Source of the DNA: Nemertoderma westbladi
Lineage: Eukaryota > Xenacoelomorpha > Nemertodermatida > Nemertodermatidae
DNA length: 64,000 nt
Direction: 5' to 3'
Assembly (NCBI GenBank): GCA_032718475.1
Contig: JAUCBJ010008288.1
Span: 20,883 to 84,882, forward strand
Positions within the stretch are counted from its first letter, which is position 1, and every line of letters begins with the position of its first letter. The notes beneath the pieces are model-generated. The model made no database searches. It was not told the DNA's origin and saw only the letters and a program-made list of their open reading frames with translations. The translations under genes and the position numbers were made by a program. Below, piece after piece: positions 51,381 through 60,770 of the stretch.

Positions 51381-53399
51381 TTAAACGCATTTATAATTGT
51401 CACCAATGTCCACAGTAGGATCCGTAGGGAACTTATCACCTCTTGTAGAATCACCACTGTCATTGCCTTCAAGAAGGCACAGCTTCTGGATGGGGCGTTG
51501 GTAGTGGCCCGCCTTCGTTCGTATCGTCACAGTCCTCGCAAGTCCGTCTTTGCTTGGGTGTATGGTCACGACCCGCGCCACAGGCCAGTGAACGCGGTCT
51601 TTGAGATCTTCTCTAACTAGTACCATGTCGCCAACTGCGACGTTCCGGTGAGTGTTGTTCCATTTCCTCCTGGTCCGGAGGGTTATGAGATATTCCTGGG
51701 CCCAAATCCTCCACCAATGCGCTGCCAACGCTTGGGCCTTTTTCCAGTTTGTATGTTTCGCGATCTCGTTGGGATCCGGGAACATGGTTTCCGGGAGGAG
51801 GTGGGTTTTGGGTCTCCCCAGTAAGTGGTTAGGAGTGAGGGGTTCCAGGTCTGTGGGGTCGTCGCGGATAGGAACAATGGGTCGGTTGTTCAGGGTAGCC
51901 GTGATCTCGCAGAATGTTGTGCGGAGGGTGTCATGGGTTACCCGGGTATCGCCTAGAGCGACGCGCATGGACCGTTTCACTAGGTCGATCAGTTTCTCCC
52001 ATACCCCGCTCGTATGGGGTGCTAAGGGGGTCTGGAAGTGCCACTGTATCTGGTGTTCCTTCCAGACTTGGGATGCGGTGTTATCGGTAAACCATCCCTC
52101 GATCGCCTCTCTAAGTTCTCTTTCTCCTCCCACAAAGTTTGTACCATTATCGGAATACATGTGGCGACATGTTCCGTTGTTCGCCACGAACCGACGCAGA
52201 GCGTTGATGAATGCGTGTTGTGTCAAATTTACCACGATATCTAGGTAAATTGCCCTAGATCTTAGGCAGGTGAAGATGGCTCCCCAGCATTTGATGTTGG
52301 ATCGTCGTTCAATAACCGTGAACGGTCCGAAACAGTCCACTCCGGTGACGTAGAATGGTGGGGAATCCGCTTGTAGACGGGTGGCTGGTAAGTCGGCCAT
52401 CTTTTGGGTGATTGGTGGCGCTAGGTAACGTCTGCAGGTGAGGCAACGTTTCAACACTTTCCGGATCAGTGGCTGGATGTGGGTGATCCAATATCTTTGT
52501 CTTATATTAGCTATAATCCAATTCTGTCCTGCGTGGTGGTTGTCCTCGTGACATTGTAGAATTAATAGCTTAGCTAGTGTCGACGTTCCGGGCAGAAGCG
52601 CCGGGTATTTAATCTCATATTCGACCGGGGCGTTTGCCATCCGGGTATTCAGTCGGATCAGTCCGTCCTCTCCCATCATTGGTCTCAGTTGGTAGACTGG
52701 GCTGTCCGGTTTCAACGTTTTACCCGCACTAAGTTGTTCCCATTCATCGGGGAAACTTTCTTTCTGGACATATCTAACAATACACTTCTCCGCAATAATG
52801 AGTTCTTGTATATTCCGTTGAACTATCGGTTTGTTGTTCTTCCACCGTAGGAAGTTGCGAAGGGTTATAACGTGGTGGACGAGCCGTCTCATGGATGAAG
52901 TTCGCTCGATCAACCGATGTAGAGACGTCGCTAGTTGAGTGATCGTCGCGACGTTATAGTGCCTGCCCGAGTCCTTTGCAGGCTCAGTCAGACAACTATA
53001 AATTTCCACCGCGTTGCTTCGATGGATTTTACGGATTTCTTTATCGTCCTCGGAGTATTTTCCGCTATCGAGCTCGGGGTCGAATCGGGTACTCCATGTT
53101 AATTGTGGCTGCCGTAGGAACTCCGGGCCTGTAAGCCAGAGTCTACTTTTACCGAGTTGTTTTGGGGTGGCGCCTCGGCTTGATAAGTCCGCTGGGTTTT
53201 CCTTCCCGTTCACGTGATGCCACTGTTCTCGGCCGGTACATTGTTTAATCTCCGTGGCTCGGTTTGCAACAAACGTGGTGTGACGCCGTGATGGAGAGTG
53301 GAGATAATAGAGGACTATACTCGAATCTACCCAGAAGTGTTGAGATTCTATGGGGATCCGTAGATTCCGCTGGCCATGCGATTCTGTCTTACTGCCCAA
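51381..53399 (-). CDS. Element 2 RNase H (C-terminal part) and integrase
   Basis: 672 codons. RNase H continues with QHFWVDSSIVLYYLHS and ENPADLSSRG. The integrase has a zinc domain (HEDNHHAGQNWI ... CLTC) and a DDE core with FYVTGVDCFGPF, MYSDNGTNFVGG and SGVWEKLI. The C-terminal VGDMVLVRE and HWPVARV complete it. All three integrase catalytic residues are present. The N-terminal ~15 codons overlap the preceding frame; the shift lies near 53375. In an intact copy this would be part of one pol polyprotein. Confidence 0.9.
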   Translation of the reverse strand: MGSKTESHGQRNLRIPIESQHFWVDSSIVLYYLHSPSRRHTTFVANRATEIKQCTGREQWHHVNGKENPADLSSRGATPKQLGKSRLWLTGPEFLRQPQLTWSTRFDPELDSGKYSEDDKEIRKIHRSNAVEIYSCLTEPAKDSGRHYNVATITQLATSLHRLIERTSSMRRLVHHVITLRNFLRWKNNKPIVQRNIQELIIAEKCIVRYVQKESFPDEWEQLSAGKTLKPDSPVYQLRPMMGEDGLIRLNTRMANAPVEYEIKYPALLPGTSTLAKLLILQCHEDNHHAGQNWIIANIRQRYWITHIQPLIRKVLKRCLTCRRYLAPPITQKMADLPATRLQADSPPFYVTGVDCFGPFTVIERRSNIKCWGAIFTCLRSRAIYLDIVVNLTQHAFINALRRFVANNGTCRHMYSDNGTNFVGGERELREAIEGWFTDNTASQVWKEHQIQWHFQTPLAPHTSGVWEKLIDLVKRSMRVALGDTRVTHDTLRTTFCEITATLNNRPIVPIRDDPTDLEPLTPNHLLGRPKTHLLPETMFPDPNEIAKHTNWKKAQALAAHWWRIWAQEYLITLRTRRKWNNTHRNVAVGDMVLVREDLKDRVHWPVARVVTIHPSKDGLARTVTIRTKAGHYQRPIQKLCLLEGNDSGDSTRGDKFPTDPTVDIGDNYKCV

Positions 53400-55012
53400 A
53401 CTGCAGCTTGTAGCTCGAGTCTCGGAATCGTTGCTACGAATTCCCCGGATACTGTTTTTGCTTTGGAAAATAAGAAGCTTGTATCGCCGTTTCCATCGTT
53501 ACTTAGTCTCCGTAAGAAGGTGACTACGCCGATTCCGGTATTCGAAGCATCCGAAAAGGTGTGGAGCTGGAAGATATCGGTGGGCAATTTATCGAGGAAG
53601 AATGGTCTAGGTATCCGCATAAGATGTAAGTGTTCGAGCTGCTCCGTCCATTTTCTCCATTTGACGCTGAGGTATGGGGGGAGCTCTTCGTCCCATCCCA
53701 GTCCTTCTATCCACATTTCCTTAATTAGGTTCATTCCGGCCAAGGTTACTGGAGATATGAAATTTAGTGGGTCGAAGATGGCGCTTTTTATCGACAAACA
53801 TCCCCTTTTTGTCATAGGCTTGGGTAGGGGTTTATACTTGAAGATGAATTCGTCTGATTCTATGTCCCATTCGATCCCAAGTACACGAAGTTCCACATCC
53901 TCCGAATACATTTTGTTATCTTCCAGCCGGATGTCCTCCGGAAACTTTTCCATAAGTGTTTTGTCATGGGATCTGAACTTTACGAGCGGAAACCCTCCTT
54001 TCTTTAGACATTCCACCATCCCCATTGCTAGCCGATATGCCTCATCCACGTTATCCGCGCCGGCGCATCCGTCGTCCACGTAGAAGCATCGTCGAATGGT
54101 TTCTATGACGGTTGGAGGGAACTCGTTTTCGCACATAGTTGCCGTCCTCTTTAGCATGTCACTGCATGCTACCGGCGAGTCCTTAGCGCCGAAGATCCTG
54201 ACGACCATACGCATTACGTCTACGTCCCGTATCGTGAGTTGGCTAATCTCCTGTTGAGTAAGCGTTTTATCCGTCCATAGGATACGTAGACAGTCCGAGT
54301 CTCTTGGTAACGTACGAACTTGATGAAACATGGCCTTGATGTCACAGGTGAATGCTACCCGGTTTTCCCTGAACCTGATCAATACGCCGATGAGTGTGCT
54401 ATATATGTTGGGTCCTGTGTAAAGTTGACTGTTTAGGGATTCGCCCTGGTACATAGCGGCAGCGTCATTTACCACTCGGATTTTCCCACCTTTGCGGGCT
54501 TCTACTACATAGTGGGTTGGGAGATAATATGTTCTTTTACCACCTTGCAGTTCATTCCGTGGTACCATTTCTGCTAATCCATCATCGAGATATCCTTGGA
54601 TTACGGTATTATATTTCTCCTTTATTTCAGGTTGGTCATTCAGCCGGCGTAGAATCCCTTTAAGTCGTTTAAGTGCCATGCTGGCGTTGTTTGCCATTGG
54701 TTTGTTTGGATCCTTCCATAACATAGGTGAACACCAATGTCCGTCTTTAAACGTGGCCTGGTCGAGAACGTCCATACAATATTGGTCCTCTTCGGATGGG
54801 TTTTCGTCCTTTTCCGCGAACTCCTGGGTCTCCAAATTAAAATATTTCGTCATCTCTCGTTGGGTTTTCTCGGATTCCAGAAACAAATCCTCGTCAAGAT
54901 CCGAAGCTGAGCAATAACCCACGGAGATTACATTCTCTTTAATCTGACATTTGGGAAGGTAGGTATAGGTGTCCGTAGTTTCCTCCTTAATGCCGCAGAG
55001 TGTCCATCCCAT
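53348..55012 (-). CDS. Element 2 reverse transcriptase and RNase H start
   Basis: 554 codons. RT motifs: GKIRVVNDAAAMYQG, VAFTCDIKAMFHQVRT with the catalytic Asp, RIFGAKDSPVACSD, and CFYVDDGCAG with an intact YVDD. RNase H begins with LHTFSDASNTGIGVV and IPRLELQAAVW. The frame is lost near 53375. Upstream, the homologous frame extends past the ATG and meets gag through a +1 shift around 55040, where gag ends in TGA. Confidence 0.9.
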   Translation of the reverse strand: MGWTLCGIKEETTDTYTYLPKCQIKENVISVGYCSASDLDEDLFLESEKTQREMTKYFNLETQEFAEKDENPSEEDQYCMDVLDQATFKDGHWCSPMLWKDPNKPMANNASMALKRLKGILRRLNDQPEIKEKYNTVIQGYLDDGLAEMVPRNELQGGKRTYYLPTHYVVEARKGGKIRVVNDAAAMYQGESLNSQLYTGPNIYSTLIGVLIRFRENRVAFTCDIKAMFHQVRTLPRDSDCLRILWTDKTLTQQEISQLTIRDVDVMRMVVRIFGAKDSPVACSDMLKRTATMCENEFPPTVIETIRRCFYVDDGCAGADNVDEAYRLAMGMVECLKKGGFPLVKFRSHDKTLMEKFPEDIRLEDNKMYSEDVELRVLGIEWDIESDEFIFKYKPLPKPMTKRGCLSIKSAIFDPLNFISPVTLAGMNLIKEMWIEGLGWDEELPPYLSVKWRKWTEQLEHLHLMRIPRPFFLDKLPTDIFQLHTFSDASNTGIGVVTFLRRLSNDGNGDTSFLFSKAKTVSGEFVATIPRLELQAAVWAVRQNRMASGIYGSP

Positions 55013-55037
55013 TATTGTTCGTTCAGCATAAAATCCG

Positions 55038-58000
55038 TCATCCTGGTTTATAGATCGGGCGATATCTCCGGTGGGGATGTGTAGTTCCGGTGTACAGTCC
55101 GATCAGTAGGGTGATACGGTTTACGTCCAACTGCGGACACCTCAGGTCTACATCGTCCCGGTCCAATTGTATGAGGGGGGCGTACTCGGCTGATTGTCGG
55201 AACCGCACCCGGAGGTCTGTGTGTACCAAGGCGTTCTTTATAGTTAACTTAGCCATTTCGTAGCCCTTCATCACTCCTTCCATCTGGAGTTGCACCTCCC
55301 CGGACTCTACCTCTCTGTTATCGGTGATGGTTTGTATGGGCCGTTTACAAGGCTCATATTCTAGTCCGAGTTGCTCGAGAAAGTCCCGGTCGATGATGGT
55401 TCCGTCAGACCCGTTATCGAGGAACGCGAGTGTCGTTAAAGATTTACCGACTCCTTGGATCCTTACTGGGATTACCTTTGCGAAAACCATGTAGCGGCGA
55501 TTTATAAGATTAATCGTGGCCGAAATATTTGTTACTTGTGGTGTATCGGTGGAGATTTTAAATGGGTTGGTTTCTCTCCGTTGGGTTGTCCGGGTTCCTT
55601 TGAAGACGTGGTTTGTTTCTCCTCTTCGCCTGGCTTCGATCCGAAAGGGGAGGGTAGTAAAATCGAAGTTCGCGGGGATGTGGAGGAGCGTGTGATGGCG
55701 TTGGTCGTTACAGACAGCACAGCACGACCTTTGGTCGCAATCCCAAACGTAGTGACCTGTTCCAAGACACCGGAAGCATCCTCGGTGTTTCATTATCGCC
55801 TCGAAGCGTGGGACGAGGTCGGCGAACTGAAACTTTCTGCAGAATTCCACTTTATGTTTCTCCCCACAGAAGAGACAGAGCAGGGAATTTGTGATGCCTT
55901 CCCTTTCGGGTGCCCAATTCGCGAGATAACATGCCCATTCCTCGGCGGATGTCGGTTCCTCGTAGTCTTCGTCGTCGGAATCCTCAGCCATGGTGATGGC
56001 CATCGTACTCACCGGTGGGGGGCGGAATCTCGGTTTCGGAGGGGTTATCTTACCCCTGGAGTTGCTCTCTATTCCGTCCAACTTTGCGAGACTTTGTTTG
56101 GAAAACATCGAGTCATTCATGGCTTCGGAGATATCGTCCAGGAATGCCGACATCTCAAGGAAGCTAGGATCTCGATCTGGATGTCTGCGCCGGAGGTCTA
56201 CACATTTATAAGCCCACTTACTTTGTAGCCATCCGGGGAACTTCCGGGCGATCTGTCGGAGGTTTAGGATGTTGTTCACCTGGTCCTCCTTATTCAAGGG
56301 TTTCAGAGTATAGTAGGCATCCTTCATAGAGTCGGAGAATTCCTGTATGTTCTGTGGGTCTCCTAGTGATCCCGCGTCCTGTATCAGTCTCTCTAGAGTT
56401 TTATTAATTATAGTTCCGGTATTTCCGTATCTTTTATCCAGAGTTTTCCATGCGTCATAGTATGCCTCATGAGAACCTCCTTCAAAACATGCAATAATTC
56501 TGCGTGGTTTGTCACCCAGGTATTGCGATAAATATACCAATTTCTGTGCGTCGGCTATGTCCGTTGATCCGATCTGCGCAAAGAACCGTTTCTTAAATCT
56601 GAGGTAATCGACGGGATCCCCTTCGAAGGTGCGAATCTCCATCTTAGGCATGGCAAGGCGGTTCTCCAACGCCCGGATGATGCTGACGTCATCTGAACTG
56701 GAGTGACTCGGAGGGTTATAGTTATTGGCACTCACTCCCATACTTGATGGATCAATAATAGGTGGAGTTTTAATAATGACGCGGCTACGAGTTTGTGGTG
56801 TCGATGTAAACGGGTTATTTGAACGGGGAGTGGCGTCCCGTTCCGAGTCCTTTTCAGGCTCGTACTTGGGTACACTCGCTGTCGTGGTGTTGGATGGGAA
56901 ATAAGGTTCCTCATTATTTAGCGTAGCTGGTGGGGGATGGAACCCCGGGGCTTGTGCCGATAGCGTAGACTGTTTGGTGGGCGGGATCTCGGGTTTCGGA
57001 GGCTTCGCCGCTGTTGGTGTAAATGACTTTTCTAACTCTGGTACCGGAATTGGTTCATATTCCTGATCTATATCCCTTTCCCAGTCCTCGTAGAGTTGAA
57101 TATCTCGTTCTATAAGTGCGGCTTCGTATTCTGCGAGTTTTGCAATATCCGCATTCTTTTTGTGGATGAGAATTGCTTGGGCCTCGGCGTGTTGTTTACG
57201 CATTTCTGCTTCCCATTTACGTTGTTCGATCTCCCGTTCGGCTTCTCGTCCGCGTTGTTCGGCTTCCTGTTTGCGTTGTTCGGCCTCGTGTTTGCGCTGT
57301 TCGGCCTGTCGTTTGTCCTCGTGTTTGCGTTGTTCGGCCTCTCGCCTGCGTTGTTCGGCCTGTCGTTCGTCCTCTCGTTTGCGTTGTTCGTCCTCTTGCC
57401 TGCGTTGTTCGGCTTCCTGTTCACGTTGTTCGGCCTGTCGTTCGGCCGCTTGTTCGGCCTCTCGCCTTTGTGTTTCTGCAGCTAATACATCTTGCTCGGC
57501 TTGCAGTTGAATATACTCATCTTCCATCCGAGCTTTGAGGGCTAATGCCTTCCGCTCTCGCAGTTGGTCTCGGAGTGGCGGCGCCCCTTGAGAACTGCGC
57601 GCTGAGCCGGATATCTCGCTCCTAGCGCTGGAGTGCTGATTTCTGGTGGACCCCATTCTCTTGCGATGTACTCCTGTCCTGATGCTGGAGGATCGTACTG
57701 ATTCCGCGTCTGTTCTTTCAGCCCTCTTGTAATACTGTTCCTCATAGCCTCTCACAAGGCTGAGGGTCCTCCGGTGTTGTTTGCGGAACCCATCTAGATG
57801 TACAACGTGTTCTTCCAGCTTGGGGTAGTTTTCCAGATCGGTGGGGGGAACGAGCTCTTGGTACGCCTGTATCATTCTTTCATACCGCTGTAGGATATTT
57901 CGGATACTTTGAAGCTGAGTTTGTACCTCATTGAGGGGGGTTTTGACTCCCTTGAGTTGTTTCTCCATCCGTTGATACGCTCGGGTTACTCCGCCTTTAA

Positions 58001-58106
58001 GAGCCCCTAACCGACGGGTCATGTTCTTGACGTTTGGTACCTCGTCGGCTTCCGAGTCTGTGTGGTGATCCATCTCGTCGGTATCGGATACGTTATTTGT
58101 GGTCAT
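55038..58106 (-). CDS. Element 2 gag and protease
   Basis: 1,022 codons from an ATG. Residues ~200-320 are a long Glu/Arg/Gln repeat region (REAEQRKHE-type heptads), probably a coiled coil. The BEL capsid-like block runs from about residue 485 (IRTFEGDPVDYLRFKKRF, LGDKPRRIIACFEG, WKTLDKRYGN). Knuckles follow from ~745 (CLFCGEKHKVEFC, CFRCLGTGHYVWDC, CAVCNDQRHH). The protease motif is AFLDNGSDGTIID near residue 893. The start codon overlaps the stop of an upstream 64-codon ORF (ATGA). Gag and protease share one frame and are intact. Confidence 0.9.
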   Translation of the reverse strand: MTTNNVSDTDEMDHHTDSEADEVPNVKNMTRRLGALKGGVTRAYQRMEKQLKGVKTPLNEVQTQLQSIRNILQRYERMIQAYQELVPPTDLENYPKLEEHVVHLDGFRKQHRRTLSLVRGYEEQYYKRAERTDAESVRSSSIRTGVHRKRMGSTRNQHSSARSEISGSARSSQGAPPLRDQLRERKALALKARMEDEYIQLQAEQDVLAAETQRREAEQAAERQAEQREQEAEQRRQEDEQRKREDERQAEQRRREAEQRKHEDKRQAEQRKHEAEQRKQEAEQRGREAEREIEQRKWEAEMRKQHAEAQAILIHKKNADIAKLAEYEAALIERDIQLYEDWERDIDQEYEPIPVPELEKSFTPTAAKPPKPEIPPTKQSTLSAQAPGFHPPPATLNNEEPYFPSNTTTASVPKYEPEKDSERDATPRSNNPFTSTPQTRSRVIIKTPPIIDPSSMGVSANNYNPPSHSSSDDVSIIRALENRLAMPKMEIRTFEGDPVDYLRFKKRFFAQIGSTDIADAQKLVYLSQYLGDKPRRIIACFEGGSHEAYYDAWKTLDKRYGNTGTIINKTLERLIQDAGSLGDPQNIQEFSDSMKDAYYTLKPLNKEDQVNNILNLRQIARKFPGWLQSKWAYKCVDLRRRHPDRDPSFLEMSAFLDDISEAMNDSMFSKQSLAKLDGIESNSRGKITPPKPRFRPPPVSTMAITMAEDSDDEDYEEPTSAEEWACYLANWAPEREGITNSLLCLFCGEKHKVEFCRKFQFADLVPRFEAIMKHRGCFRCLGTGHYVWDCDQRSCCAVCNDQRHHTLLHIPANFDFTTLPFRIEARRRGETNHVFKGTRTTQRRETNPFKISTDTPQVTNISATINLINRRYMVFAKVIPVRIQGVGKSLTTLAFLDNGSDGTIIDRDFLEQLGLEYEPCKRPIQTITDNREVESGEVQLQMEGVMKGYEMAKLTIKNALVHTDLRVRFRQSAEYAPLIQLDRDDVDLRCPQLDVNRITLLIGLYTGTTHPHRRYRPIYKPG

Positions 58107-58297
58107 TGTAACGCCTCGTCGATGGCGAGATACGCGATGTCGTAAAACAGTTCCTCAGCACTCAGCTTGTACTCAGCTTGGACCACCCGAACAGTAATCC
58201 TGAATCGTCCAACGTTCGTTCCTTGTACCTCAACTTCGACGTGCCAGATTCCTGGCTCAACTTGAATTATATCAATGGGTGTGATCGATACTTCCAT
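58103..58297 (-). CDS. Element 2 leader uORF overlapping gag
   Basis: A 64-codon frame begins at an ATG and ends in the TGA that overlaps the gag ATG by the tetranucleotide ATGA (58103-58106). The peptide looks protein-like, with alternating beta-type residues (WHVEVEVQGTNVGRFRITV), and no family is recognised. The overlap would allow termination-reinitiation, so the uORF may control gag translation. Confidence 0.5.
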   Translation of the reverse strand: MEVSITPIDIIQVEPGIWHVEVEVQGTNVGRFRITVRVVQAEYKLSAEELFYDIAYLAIDEALQ

Positions 58298-58499
58298 TCC
58301 CTGTTAACAACTCTCCCGAATTGTGATCTGCCGACTACGAGTTGGTTAGATCGAGTTTGTTGTTTAATTAAACCACGACTTTGTCTCAACTCAAATACCA
58401 GAGTTTCCTCGTAGTGGGTGCTGGCAAGCACGTAGAGAGTTTTTGAAGAGTATTGAAGGATTCTCAACTTCCACCAGTTGAAGTTGACCGTAATTATCC

Positions 58500-58526
58500 T
58501 TAATTTTGACACCGTGTCAAAATTAA
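58500..58526 (-). other. 27-bp near-perfect palindrome inside the 5' LTR
   Basis: Two 13-bp arms (TTAATTTTGACAC and its complement) flank one base, 22 nt from the LTR end. In RNA it would form a strong hairpin next to the priming region. Element 1 has a hairpin in the equivalent place (24764-24786). Confidence 0.7.
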
Positions 58527-58533
58527 CCGCATT

Positions 58534-58546
58534 AATTATTCTTAAT
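58534..58546 (-). other. Candidate self-complementary primer-binding region of element 2
   Basis: In element sense ATTAAGAATAATT begins 2 nt after the 5' LTR and is exactly complementary to LTR bases 58742-58754. A TATA-like TATATT on the element strand (58772-58777) lies about 23 nt upstream of that LTR segment. No TGG-type tRNA site is present. Confidence 0.45.
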
Positions 58547-58548
58547 TT

Positions 58549-60134
58549 TGTTGCCGTTATTCCTACACCAAGGGGAAAAACGCCGATGCTGGAGACGTGA
58601 CTTAACAGACCACCGAGCCCCGGCCAGTCACCGGATATTGATTGTGGGGAGGGAATATTTCTAAGATGCAAGTTTGCGGTTGAGAAAAGCTGCATTAGTT
58701 GGATATACTCTTTAATGTAACTTCCTATAGTTGAAAACCTGATTAAGAATAATTTTGGGCTTCCCCAAATCAATATACACCAAATATTCACAATAATTAT
58801 ACACGATAATATAAATCCCTACGGTATATTATTTAATAACCCACTGTTCACTCAGAATTTTAGCCTACCTAATGTTCCCCAGATTTTCCCTCAGTCCCAG
58901 TCTTAGTGCCGTAGTGTCGGTGTCGGTCGACCCTGTCGCGTGTCCGTTCCACCCCTCACGAACCCCGAAGGGAACGATCATCGAGAACCAGCCCGGCTTG
59001 GCTAAGGGTCGGTCCAGTCGGTAGACTCTGTCGCGTATCCGTACCACCCCTCTCGAACCCCGAAGGGTTCGGTCATCGAGAACCAGTACGGCTTGGCTAA
59101 GAGTCTGTCGTGTCGGTGGACCCGTTCGCGTGTCCGTTCCACCCCTCACGAACCCCGAAGGGTTCGATCATCGAGAACCAGAACGGCTTGGCTAGGGGTC
59201 CGTCAGTTCATTACAGAAACCCAACCACCTAGGCTTTCCGAGTCCGTTTCAGGCTCGTAGTCGCTTCGGCAGCCGAGAAACTGCTCCGAACAGTCGGTAG
59301 GCCAGTAGAGTCTAGTCGAGTCTAGTCCTTTGTCTTTCGACCCCATCGCGTGTCCGTTCCACCCCTCACGAACCCCGAAGGGAGCGATCATCGAGAACCA
59401 GAACGGCTTGGCTAAGGGGTCTGTCGTCGGTTCCCGTCGCAAATCCCAGTCAAGCAGTCAGCGTTCCGAGTTCTTTTCAGGCTCGTAGTAGCTGCAGTTG
59501 ACCCGAGACCGCTAAGGGCAGTCCTTGTCAAACCAGTCCTGTGGCCAGCCCTTTCGCATGTCCGTCCCACCCCTCACGAACCCCGAAGGGATCGGTCATC
59601 GAGAACCAGTACGGCTTAGGTCAGGGGGCAGTCTTAAGTTGGCCACCTGTTCGCGTGTCCGCTCCACCCCTCACGAACCCCGGGGTTCGATCATCGAGAA
59701 CCAGAACGGCTTGGCTACTAAGGGGCCGTCGGTGCCCGTCGCAAATCCCTGACACAAGCAGTCAGCGTTCCGAGTTCTTTTCAGTCTCGTAGTAGCTGCC
59801 GTTGGCCAGGGACCGCTAAGGGCAGTCCTTGTCCTTTAGGCCTGGCGCATTACCAAATCCACCCCTACAGGCAGCAGGAAGTTGGCCAGGGCCTAATAGT
59901 ACTCAGGCTAACCTGAATACTGCTTGCATTTTCCATCCCCCCTGGCCCTTATAACTATGAAATTATTCCCGTACCCTGTAAGTTGCCCCAAAGTTCGCCC
60001 ATAAATCGCCCCCAGTTTATTGAATGTGCCCAAAACCCATGGTCCCGCACCCAGTAGTAATATCGGAATAATCAATTTTAATAAAATACAAAAATATTCA
60101 ACTCGCGTTATGGAAAGTTGAAATACCGCGAACA
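58549..60134 (-). repeat. Element 2 5' LTR
   Basis: 1,586 bp. It matches 46195-47367 outside an array region that holds six rather than three copies of the CACGAACCCC/CATCGAGAACCAG unit (58945-59700). It ends GCGAACA and is followed by aaagc. Confidence 0.9.
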
Positions 60135-60770
60135 AAAGCAATGTCCTGCAATGCGGAGGCGATTTTGTTCTAGTGTCAAGCTTGGGGGAACCAATGAGAC
60201 ACCTCCAATGTTATATAGTGTCTGGTTGGAGATGTGTGCATTGTACTTGACACAATGAACCCGGCGTAGCATTCTTGTGAATGTGCCATCCAGAGATTTG
60301 GTGTCCTCAGCAGTTAGAGACCAGCATGGACTCCCATAGAGGAGTACTGAAACTACCGCTGCTCTAAATAATCGGACCTTAAGTTTCCGATTAATTCTCG
60401 GTGACTTCCAAATCCTGGAAAGCCTATTCAAGGCTGCCCATGCCTTTCCCTTACGTATTCGTAGGTACTCACCTGACTTCCGGATCCATGATCCCAGGTA
60501 ACAGAAGTCGTCCACATGTTCAAGCATACCATCCAGACTGGCTGAGGACTTTCAAAGTTAACTGTCAAAATTTTGGTCTTTTTGGAGTTAATAAAAATAC
60601 CAACACTAGAAGCAGCCTGTTCTAATCAGCTGAGGAGCCGTTGGGCTCCCTCTAGTGATTTTGAGAGTACTCTTAAGTCATCAGCAAAGTCTAGATCAGT
60701 TAGGTACTTAGAAGGATTTCCCCGACTTCTTGAGCTAGTCGGTACGGTAGAGTTACCATCACCCCATCAT
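60135..60770 (-). pseudogene. RTE LINE copy 2, 5' part
   Basis: It continues copy 2 across element 2. Encoded blocks include MLEHVDDFCYLGSWIRKSG, KGKAWAALNRLSRIW, LLYGSPCWSLTAEDT and MLRRVHCVKYNAHISNQ, matching copy 3 at 62903-63976. A small deletion near 60535 and several changes upstream break the frame. Homology stops at about 60770, within the region before the FADD motif's N-terminal neighbour. Confidence 0.82.

Larger units (their letters stand above)
46195..60134 (-). mobile_element. Giant BEL/Pao retrotransposon, element 2 (13.9 kb)
   Basis: On the minus strand. LTRs are 46195-47367 (1,173 bp) and 58549-60134 (1,586 bp), both TGTTGCC...GCGAACA. The target duplication aaagc is at 46190-46194 and 60135-60139. 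The LINE sequence on the two sides rejoins perfectly, confirming the limits. In element order: uORF, gag-protease, RT, RNase H-integrase, 1.2-kb spacer with triplicated unit, and an 866-codon accessory gene. A purine tract (CATTGGGGGGGAC, 47368-47380) precedes the 3' LTR. Coding lesions are few: one +1 shift at gag-pol and one in RNase H. Confidence 0.93.

Noticed and set aside
57096-57538. Plus-strand ORFs rich in repeated CSACR/LFGLSF patterns
   Set aside because: They are antisense shadows of the Glu/Arg/Gln coiled-coil repeat in element 2 gag.
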